Assembly (NCBI GenBank): GCA_033764265.1
Contig: JANRJB010000348.1
Location: forward strand, 1-11,468
DNA: 11,468 nucleotides
Direction: 5' to 3'
From: VGEM01 sp033764265
GTDB lineage: Bacteria; Pseudomonadota; Alphaproteobacteria; Rhodospirillales; Rhodospirillaceae
The notes under the pieces were generated by a model. It saw only the letters and a program-made list of their open reading frames with translations. It did not search any database and had not been told where the DNA came from. Shown here in pieces: positions 5,613-11,468 of the stretch; position 1 is the first letter of the stretch, and each line of letters opens with the position of its first letter. Made by a program: the position numbers and the translations under genes.

Positions 5613-8600
5613 GTGACGCCCACCCGACGGCCTGAACCAGCCAAATCTCCGAGAGCTTCCGTTCGCTCGAGAGCCCGCGGCCGATCAATGAGCAGTCTTT
5701 TGGACCGAATCTGGCGATTGCGCGATGACGGCCCATTCAGGTGGCTCCCGACCATCGCCGTCCTGCTGTGTGCGATCCTTTTCGCCACAGCAAGCATTTG
5801 GGAGCGTCGCCAGATTCTCGCGGCCGGGGAGCGAGACTCACAAGCGATCACACGGTGGTTTGCAGTTATCGTCGAGGAAGCCGATGACACGCTTGAGGAC
5901 GTGCTCGAAACGGTACGAGCTCGGAGCGATTTAACCGTACCGATCAGCGCCGCCGAACTGCGATCGCACGCGGCCGATATACTTCGTCTCAGTCGCGATC
6001 AGCAAACCGGAACACGGCTCATGTTCATCAACGCCGATGGACAGATCGCCGCCAGTTCAGACGATTTGGTGCCTCGCGACAGCGACCTGTCGGCACGCGA
6101 CGATTTCATCAGGATCAAGGCCCAGCCGCGCCCCGGGCTGCATCTTTGGCGTGCGGATGTCGATCCATCGAATTCGGCGCGGGCCGACCAGACATTCGCG
6201 ATTTCCAAGGCCGCGATCGACGACGACGGCGACTTCATCGGCCTGGTCATCGCCGAGATCGAGATTGACGATTTCCAAGACAACGTCGACGCGCTTGACC
6301 TCGGCGCGCACGGCTCCGTTGGCGGCATCGCGTCGGACGGCACGCTGCTGTTCCGGTTTCCTCACGATGCGCCGATAGTCGGCGCCGACTTTTCGAAGTC
6401 ACGCCTTTTTCTCGAATTCCTCCCCAGGAGCCTGTCAGGCGCCTTTCGCGATATTGCGCCCGACAAGATCGCCAGAATCGTCACTTACAAGTCGATCCTC
6501 GATGGAGCCATCATCGTCTATTCAGGCATTGGCGTGGATGACATCCTCGCCCCTTGGCGAACTCGCAATGCCGGCGGCTTCGCGATTCTCGTCGTCTTAT
6601 CGGTCATTACCGTCGTAGTGCAGTTTCGAGGTCTTGCCGTTCGACGAAAGGCTTTCATCGAAGTCGAGAGCTTCGGGGTTCAGCTGAGCACCCTCACTCT
6701 CGCGTCGACAAAGATCGCGTCTTTGGAAACCGTCGAAGCGATCGCGAACTACGCAGTCGAGTTGGCGCGAGAGCTGGTGCCCTGCCATCAGGCGCTACTC
6801 CGAGTGAACCACACAAGCCCGCATCGGTCGGTTCGAGCCTTTTCCCTTTCCGATAAATACTCGCCATTGCGCGAACTTCACGAAACATCGGCCGACGAAT
6901 GGATCACGCACGTTGCCTTGCAGGAAGGAACGTCACTTCGGTTGACCCGATCGGAAATGCTGGCGCATCCCGATTGGAAGGACTTTTGCGCCGCTGCCGA
7001 TCGTCAACCACCATTGCACGGCCTGCTCGCCTTGCCGCTCTTGAAGCGGGACGGAACAGTCTTGGGAACGCTTCTGTTGTCAGATCGTCTTCATGGGGAA
7101 TTCACGCCCGACGACGAAGTCTTGCTGACCCAGTTGGCGCGGATCGCTTCGATTTCCATCGAAGGTGTTTGGTTGCTCCAGTCGGCGCGGTCGGCTGCCC
7201 GCGCTGCCGACCAGGCAACCAAAGAGGCCCGCGAGGCCCGCGACCGGATGACCGCCGTGCTTTCAAGCATCAGCGATGCATTCTGTTCCTTCGACAACGA
7301 CTGGCGATTCACGTTCATCAATGACCGCGCGGCCAAGCTGTTCCAGACAACCGGCCCGCTGATCGGCAAATTTCTGTGGGAGGCGCTTCCCTGGATGGAA
7401 GGCACCGGGTTTATCTCTCGCCTCAAGGAGATAAAGGCCACCGGCGAAGCTGACCGTTTCGAACATCACGGCGAGAAGTTCGACCGCTGGTACGATGTGC
7501 GTGTCTATCCGTTCGCCGACGGCGTTTCGGTTTACCTTCACGACGAGACGGTTGAACATCGCGCGCTCGGGGCGCTGCAGCAAGCCCAGAAAATGGAAGC
7601 CGTCGGCCAATTGACCGGCGGCATCGCGCATGACTTCAACAACCTGTTGACCGTGATCAACGGCAACGCCGAGAACCTGATCGACGACGCGCCACCGGGC
7701 AGTCCGCAGAAGGAGGCCTTGGGACTAATCCTTGCCGCGGGGCGGCGCGGCGCGGAATTGACGCAACGCATGCTGGCGTTCGCGCGGCGTCAACCGCTCG
7801 AGCCGCAAATCATCCAAGTCAACGAACTCGTCGCCGAAATGGCCCAGCTGTTGCAGCGGACACTGTCTGAAGCGATCAATCTGGCATTCGTGCTCCCCGA
7901 GAACCTTTGGCTGGCACGGGTCGACGCCGCGCAGCTGGAGAGCGCCCTGGTCAACATCGCCATCAATTCCCGCGACGCGATGCCGACCGGCGGCAAGTTG
8001 ACGATCGAGACATCCAATGCGGTCATCGATGAAGGCTTCGATGCCGAATTCAAGGGTGTCGCCAAGGGCGAGTATGTGCGCATTTCGGTATCCGACACCG
8101 GCTGCGGTATGCCGCCCGAAATCCTGACCCGGGTTTTCGAGCCCTTTTTCACCACCAAAGAGGTCGGCAAGGGCACCGGCCTTGGCTTGCCGATGGTTTA
8201 CGGCTTCGTCAGACAGAGCGGCGGCTACGTCAAGATCTACAGCGAGCCGGGCCTCGGCACGACGGTCAACATCTACCTGCCGCGAGCAAGCGGCCAGGTG
8301 GAGCCACTTGCTCGGACGGCTGACGATGGCGCGGAACTCGGCCACGGCGAACTGGTCTTGTTGGTCGAAGACAACGAGATGGTTCGATCGTACGTCGTTG
8401 CGACCACCGAGAGCCTGGGTTACCGGGTCGTTCAGGCGAGCGACGGCCACGAGGCGCGGGCATTGATCGCCAACGGCGTGCGGCCGGACCTGTTGCTCAC
8501 CGACATCGTGCTTCCCGGCGGGTTGAACGGACGCGCGCTGGCGGATGGCCTGGTCGCCGAAGGCAAGGTCAAGCGCGTTCTATTCATGTCGGGATACGCC

Positions 8601-8738
8601 GAGAACGCGGTCGCGCACCACGGACGCGTCGTTCCCGGCATGATCTTGATCAGCAAGCCGTTCACCAAGAGCGATTTCGCGGCAAAGCTGAGATTGGCGC
8701 TGGTGAGTCCGTATCCGTCACCGGTGGCCGATGCCTAG
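5613..8738 (+). CDS. Membrane hybrid histidine kinase (Cache-like sensor, GAF, PAS, HisKA, HATPase, REC)
   Basis: 1041 residues from GTG 5613, chosen because GGAAGG lies 9 bases upstream; ATG 5688 (residue 26) is the alternative. Transmembrane segments at about 44-63 and 321-339 bracket a periplasmic domain that looks like a Cache/PDC sensor (RLMFINADGQIAASSDDL, ARDDFIRI). A GAF domain follows (about 355-525), a short helical connector, and a PAS domain (about 546-655). The HisKA motif is GGIAHDFNNLL with H673. The ATPase has an N-box with N781, a G1 motif SDTGCGM with D828, the EPFFTTK segment and GKGTGLGLPM near 852-861. The C-terminal receiver has E919/D920, phosphoacceptor D964 (LLTDIVLPGG) and K1015 (SKPF). 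All catalytic residues look intact. It should autophosphorylate H673 and pass phosphate to D964, then to a partner such as the neighbouring lone receiver or, via an Hpt protein not seen here, the LuxR-type regulator. The signal is unknown. Confidence 0.93.
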   Translation: MTPTRRPEPAKSPRASVRSRARGRSMSSLLDRIWRLRDDGPFRWLPTIAVLLCAILFATASIWERRQILAAGERDSQAITRWFAVIVEEADDTLEDVLETVRARSDLTVPISAAELRSHAADILRLSRDQQTGTRLMFINADGQIAASSDDLVPRDSDLSARDDFIRIKAQPRPGLHLWRADVDPSNSARADQTFAISKAAIDDDGDFIGLVIAEIEIDDFQDNVDALDLGAHGSVGGIASDGTLLFRFPHDAPIVGADFSKSRLFLEFLPRSLSGAFRDIAPDKIARIVTYKSILDGAIIVYSGIGVDDILAPWRTRNAGGFAILVVLSVITVVVQFRGLAVRRKAFIEVESFGVQLSTLTLASTKIASLETVEAIANYAVELARELVPCHQALLRVNHTSPHRSVRAFSLSDKYSPLRELHETSADEWITHVALQEGTSLRLTRSEMLAHPDWKDFCAAADRQPPLHGLLALPLLKRDGTVLGTLLLSDRLHGEFTPDDEVLLTQLARIASISIEGVWLLQSARSAARAADQATKEAREARDRMTAVLSSISDAFCSFDNDWRFTFINDRAAKLFQTTGPLIGKFLWEALPWMEGTGFISRLKEIKATGEADRFEHHGEKFDRWYDVRVYPFADGVSVYLHDETVEHRALGALQQAQKMEAVGQLTGGIAHDFNNLLTVINGNAENLIDDAPPGSPQKEALGLILAAGRRGAELTQRMLAFARRQPLEPQIIQVNELVAEMAQLLQRTLSEAINLAFVLPENLWLARVDAAQLESALVNIAINSRDAMPTGGKLTIETSNAVIDEGFDAEFKGVAKGEYVRISVSDTGCGMPPEILTRVFEPFFTTKEVGKGTGLGLPMVYGFVRQSGGYVKIYSEPGLGTTVNIYLPRASGQVEPLARTADDGAELGHGELVLLVEDNEMVRSYVVATTESLGYRVVQASDGHEARALIANGVRPDLLLTDIVLPGGLNGRALADGLVAEGKVKRVLFMSGYAENAVAHHGRVVPGMILISKPFTKSDFAAKLRLALVSPYPSPVADA

Positions 8739-9403
8739 AACATTCCCTTTTGCGACCCGATGTGGACGGCCGAGGCGCGATTGGTGGCGCCGATTTTCTT
8801 GTACAGGCGGCGCAGTGCCAGTTTCACCGTCACTTCCTCGATGCCGAAAAGGCGGGCGATTTCCTTGTTTGTTTTGCCACCCGCCAGAAGCGCGAGCAGT
8901 TCGCGATCGCGATCCGACAGCGTGGCGCCCGCGCCTGAATCGTTCGTGTGCTGTGGGCTCGGTCGTTCAGAGGGCACGAATAGCGGGGGCGCGGTGATTT
9001 GGTCGTCAACGATCTGCGCCGGGACAAATCGCTGCCCCTGGAGAACCAATTTCACTGCGGCAAGGAATTCATCGCGTGATGTCGCCTTGGGAACGAAACC
9101 CGCCGCGCCGTGCTTGAATGAGGCCAGGATCGTCTCGCGGTCGGCATAACCCGAGACGACCACGATCGGCACGCCGCGGAATGCGGTGTGTACTTTCTCG
9201 ATATCGGCGACCCCGGTCATACCGGGCATCGACAGGTCCATCAGGATCAGCCGCGGCACCGGATCGCTGCCGGCCAAAGCCAGCAGTGCAGGCAATGCGT
9301 CGATCTCGTCGACGTTGACCTCTTCGCCGAGATTAAGGCGCTTGAGGGTCAGCGCCAGGGTCTGCCGAACAAGTTGGTGATCATCGGCGAACAGGATGCG
9401 CAT
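8735..9403 (-). CDS. Response regulator with LuxR-type DNA-binding domain
   Basis: 222 residues from ATG 9403. The receiver occupies about 1-120: D7/D8, phosphoacceptor D56 (LILMDLSMPGM), S84 (VVSGYAD) and K106 (FVPKA). After a Pro/Ser-rich linker (136-158) comes a LuxR/FixJ-type helix-turn-helix at 162-216, with LSDRDRELLALLAGGKTNKEIARLF and YKKIGATNRASAV. It should be a transcription factor activated by phosphorylation. The recognition-helix region reads EEVTVKLALRRL, where most family members have TVKxHL, so the usual His is replaced. The gene converges on the hybrid kinase and shares the CTAG tetranucleotide of both stop codons, supporting functional association with it. The Shine-Dalgarno is weak (AGG about 9 bases upstream). 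Confidence 0.92.
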   Translation of the reverse strand: MRILFADDHQLVRQTLALTLKRLNLGEEVNVDEIDALPALLALAGSDPVPRLILMDLSMPGMTGVADIEKVHTAFRGVPIVVVSGYADRETILASFKHGAAGFVPKATSRDEFLAAVKLVLQGQRFVPAQIVDDQITAPPLFVPSERPSPQHTNDSGAGATLSDRDRELLALLAGGKTNKEIARLFGIEEVTVKLALRRLYKKIGATNRASAVHIGSQKGMF

Positions 9404-9506
9404 CGGCCAGCCTGACGGGAATTGACTGGCATACTACACCGTTTCGACTCAAAAATTCGATCATTATCGAGAAGCGAAGAGGTAAATTTACGCAGGCCGC
9501 AACCGT

Positions 9507-9523
9507 AACGAACCGCATTCGTT
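9507..9523. promoter_or_regulatory. Inverted repeat upstream of the LuxR-type regulator
   Basis: AACGAA and TTCGTT flank CCGCA at 9507-9523, a perfect 6-5-6 inverted repeat in the AT-rich spacer about 105 bases upstream of the regulator start. AACCG also occurs twice, exactly 10 bases apart (9501, 9511). Autoregulatory operators often lie in this position, but no experiment or conservation supports it here. Confidence 0.3.
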
Positions 9524-9576
9524 GCATGCATATATCGGAATTATCGACCGCCAGGGAGCGCGGACAAGGCGCTGCC

Positions 9577-9909
9577 TCACGCCAACGGTTCGTACTCGCC
9601 GATCAGGTCCTGCACGATGCGCTTGACCAGCGCCTGGCGGCCGGCGCTGAGCTTGGCTTCCAGCTCGCCGTCGGGCACAAAGCGGTCGATGTCTTCGGCG
9701 ATGTCGATGCCGCGGCGCTTCAGGATTTCTTCGGTCACGGCCTGACGGTCCTTCACCACCCACAGTTCCTTGGTCAGGGTGATGATGGCCGCGCCCAGCT
9801 TGTCGATGTCCTCCGGGCGCAGGGCCTTGCGCCGCCGCGGCTCGACCGTCGCCGGATAGAGCTTGGCCGCGCCGCCCGCGCCGGCGGGCTTAGCCGGGTT
9901 TGCGGCCAT
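9577..9909 (-). CDS. Small conserved-looking protein of unknown function
   Basis: 110 residues from ATG 9909 to TGA; I do not recognise the family. Residues 1-30 are Ala/Pro/Gly rich and probably disordered, with an RRRK patch near 26-29. From about residue 30 the chain is predicted helical and highly charged (ALRPEDIDKLGAAIITLTKELWVVKDRQ ..., ending LIGEYEPLA). There is no signal peptide and no Cys. The start overlaps the last 20 bases of the methyltransferase gene, so the two are probably translationally coupled and may work together. A TTG at 9963 would add 18 residues but deepens the overlap, so I prefer the ATG. The sequence after the stop has a small AGCGC/GCGCT hairpin without a T-run. 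Confidence 0.72.
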   Translation of the reverse strand: MAANPAKPAGAGGAAKLYPATVEPRRRKALRPEDIDKLGAAIITLTKELWVVKDRQAVTEEILKRRGIDIAEDIDRFVPDGELEAKLSAGRQALVKRIVQDLIGEYEPLA

Positions 9910-10960
9910 AGGTGATCCAAGGGTACTTGGTGGGCCCGACGCCTTCGTACCTGATGTCGACAAAACCGGCGTCCGTCATCGCGCCGACCATGTCCATGGT
10001 CGACGAACCGCGCCAGAACGGCTCGCCGCCGAATTTGGCCAGGTAGTCGGTGCGCCAGGCGTTCAGCTTCGACATGGCGCTGTAGGGCGCCACGTCGCCG
10101 AACAACAGGTCGCCGCCCGGCTTCAGCACCCGAAAGCCTTCTTTCAGGATGTCCACGATCACATCGACCGGCAGTTCGTGCAGGATGATGTACGAGGTGA
10201 CCAGGTCGAACGACGCGTCGGGCTGGCCGGTGCGCCGGCCGTCGGCCTGAAACAGACGCCACGCCTGGTCGGCATGATTGCCGTTGCGCTGGGCTTGCTC
10301 CAGTTGCGCGATGGAGATGTCGCACGCCCAGATCTCGGCGTCGGGAAACGTCTTGGCCAGCGACGCGGTATAGGGCCCCGAGCTGCAGCCGATCTCGAGG
10401 ATTTTCGTGTAGTCGCGGCGCGGCGCCTGCTGGGCCATCTGGTCGCGTTGGGCGTAGATGTCCGCGGCCACGCTGCCCGCAGCCGGCGGCCGCGGCGCCT
10501 TGCCCACGACATAACGATGGATCAGCTCGCCATGGATGAAGCCCATGTGCGGGCGCCCGTCCCAGCCGCCGGTGGTGCGGTGCACCGGATAGCGCCAGTA
10601 CTTGGGCACTTCGAGGTTGGGATCGGGCGTCAGCGTCGTTCGGCCCTGGCTCAGGCGTTCGAACGTCGGGCGCAACTCGGGCTCGATCTCGTCGAACGCA
10701 GCCGCGGCCAGCCGGGCATGCTGTTCGGCGTGCCATTCGCCGATCAGGTTGCCGGCGCGAAACGCCGGCTCGTGCTCCAGTGCGCTCTCGATCTGGGCGG
10801 CGCGTTCGTCCAGGTCGTCGGCCAGCCTGGCCTCGTCGTTGAGGCCGGCCTTGGCCAATGCCGCCGCCTGCTTCTGACTCAAGATCGGCATCGCCGCGCC
10901 GAACGCCGACAGGAAGTCCAGGCCCGCGCGCCCGGTCTGGCGCAATTTGTAGTCGAGCAT
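9890..10960 (-). CDS. Class I SAM-dependent methyltransferase
   Basis: 356 residues from ATG 10960 (MLDYKLRQ), with CGGAG (10973-10969) eight bases upstream; an upstream start at 10990 lacks comparable support. Residues 1-180 are a mostly helical N-terminal region (LSQKQAAALAKAGL ..., EPELRPTFERL) containing a GWDGRPHMGFIHGELIHRYV segment near 132-151. The Rossmann-type methyltransferase core follows: motif I ILEIGCSSGPYTASLA (187-202), an acidic residue after strand 2 in WACDIS (D214), motif IV FDLVTSYIILHELP (251-264), and LKPGGDLLFGD (279-289). The substrate is unknown; the long N-terminal region may bind it. It is the middle gene of a same-strand set, 97 bases after the DJ-1-like gene and overlapping the small unknown gene. 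Confidence 0.88.
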   Translation of the reverse strand: MLDYKLRQTGRAGLDFLSAFGAAMPILSQKQAAALAKAGLNDEARLADDLDERAAQIESALEHEPAFRAGNLIGEWHAEQHARLAAAAFDEIEPELRPTFERLSQGRTTLTPDPNLEVPKYWRYPVHRTTGGWDGRPHMGFIHGELIHRYVVGKAPRPPAAGSVAADIYAQRDQMAQQAPRRDYTKILEIGCSSGPYTASLAKTFPDAEIWACDISIAQLEQAQRNGNHADQAWRLFQADGRRTGQPDASFDLVTSYIILHELPVDVIVDILKEGFRVLKPGGDLLFGDVAPYSAMSKLNAWRTDYLAKFGGEPFWRGSSTMDMVGAMTDAGFVDIRYEGVGPTKYPWITYGRKPG

Positions 10961-11057
10961 GAGGCAAACTCCGTTTGAACGTCCCGGCACACTAACACCA
11001 GCCAGGGGCCGGTTTCCATTGCCGGACAGGCACGCGGCGATACCCGTCGCGCATCGC

Positions 11058-11468
11058 TCAGGGGGCCGATGTCGTGAACGGAAACGGCGGCGCCGGGTCG
11101 TATTCCATCGCCCGCACCACGCTCTGGGCCACGCCCGGCCCGTGCATCTGCCCCACCAGCCACAGGGCCATGTCGATGCCGGCCGATACGCCGGCCGAGC
11201 TGACCACGTTGCCGTCGACCACCCAGCGCGCGCCGGTGACGACCTCGCCCGCCTCGCCGCGCTTGCGCACTTCGTCCACCGCCATCCAGTGTGTGGTGAT
11301 TCGCCTGCCCCGCGCCGGCCCGGCGGCCGCCAGCAGCATCGATCCGGTGCAGACGCTGGTGACCCAGGTAGCGGCCCTGGCCCGTTCGGCGATCCAGTTC
11401 AGCGTGGCGGGATTGCTCACCTCGCGCCGCGTCCCCTGCCCGCCAGGAACCAGAATCACATCGGCGGC
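11058..11468 (-). CDS. DJ-1/PfpI-family protein, isonitrile hydratase-like, 5' end outside window
   Basis: The last 136 residues of a gene whose start lies past the right edge; the frame is open to 11468 and reads AADVILVPGG before the GTG at 11459, so that GTG is internal. Motifs are those of the DJ-1/PfpI superfamily: VPGGQG, the nucleophile elbow SVCTGS with its Cys, LAAAG, TTHW, and AGVSAGIDMALWLV. The ending RAMEYDPAPPFPF matches what I recall of isonitrile hydratase and close relatives, which convert isonitriles to N-formamides. It stops without an AraC-type helix-turn-helix, so it is a stand-alone protein rather than a GlxA-type regulator. The precise substrate is uncertain. Confidence 0.85.
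   Translation of the reverse strand, partial: AADVILVPGGQGTRREVSNPATLNWIAERARAATWVTSVCTGSMLLAAAGPARGRRITTHWMAVDEVRKRGEAGEVVTGARWVVDGNVVSSAGVSAGIDMALWLVGQMHGPGVAQSVVRAMEYDPAPPFPFTTSAP

Noticed and set aside
7725..8450. 241-codon minus-strand frame inside the hybrid kinase
   Set aside because: It lies opposite the intact HisKA/HATPase motifs and has no features of its own.
9457..9470. TCGAT/ATCGA hairpin followed by a T-rich stretch on the minus strand
   Set aside because: A 5-bp AT-rich stem with 5 T residues is too weak for an intrinsic terminator; AT-rich spacers yield such repeats by chance.
9863..10978. 371-codon plus-strand frame opposite the methyltransferase
   Set aside because: The minus-strand frame carries clear SAM-methyltransferase motifs; the plus frame has none and is a GC-driven shadow.
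11058..11459. Complete 133-residue gene starting at GTG 11459
   Set aside because: The frame stays open to the window edge and the residues before the GTG (AADV) fit the conserved DJ-1/PfpI strand leading to VPGG, so the gene is cut by the window.

Overview
The window is 11.5 kb of GC-rich bacterial DNA with nine protein genes and no RNA genes, insertion sequences or CRISPR arrays that I can see. The style of the signalling genes (a hybrid kinase with a GGIAHDFNNLL H-box and a C-terminal receiver, a stand-alone receiver, an EAL-like protein without catalytic residues) and the base composition suggest an alphaproteobacterium, possibly of the Rhizobiales/Rhodospirillales kind. That placement is an inference from gene style; there is no rRNA or other marker to settle it.

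Layout. (1) Positions 1-2616, minus strand: the first 872 codons of a very large secreted beta-helical surface protein of the autotransporter / PEP-CTERM-associated repeat type. It has a signal peptide and at least two copies of a 312-residue super-repeat, each built of ten rungs of about 31 residues; the gene continues past the left edge. (2) 2617-2948: an AT-rich control region for that gene. (3) 2949-4946, minus strand: a two-gene unit encoding an EAL-fold protein that has lost its catalytic motifs, and a PAS protein ending in a four-cysteine (CxxC ... SHGICxxC) module. (4) 4947-5187: a divergent intergenic region with strong inverted repeats and a hairpin that could cover the ribosome binding site of the next gene. 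(5) 5188-8738, plus strand: a single-domain response regulator followed by a 1041-residue membrane hybrid histidine kinase (Cache-like sensor, GAF, PAS, HisKA, HATPase, REC). (6) 8735-9403, minus strand: a LuxR-type response regulator whose stop codon overlaps the kinase stop in a CTAG palindrome. (7) 9577-11468, minus strand: an apparently unrelated, more GC-rich block with a small unknown protein overlapping a SAM-dependent methyltransferase, and a partial DJ-1/PfpI-family protein resembling isonitrile hydratase.

Working model (inference): positions 1-9403 could form one signalling-plus-surface-protein island. The kinase would sense a periplasmic signal and phosphorylate the lone receiver and the LuxR-type regulator. 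The degenerate EAL protein and the cysteine-tailed PAS protein would act as non-enzymatic sensors, and the repeat-rich surface protein would be a natural output (adhesion, biofilm). Nothing in the sequence proves this circuit. The most concrete unexplained signals are the 13-bp-arm inverted repeat with alternative pairings at 5030-5115, the Shine-Dalgarno-covering hairpin at 5145-5182, and the 312-residue super-repeat.
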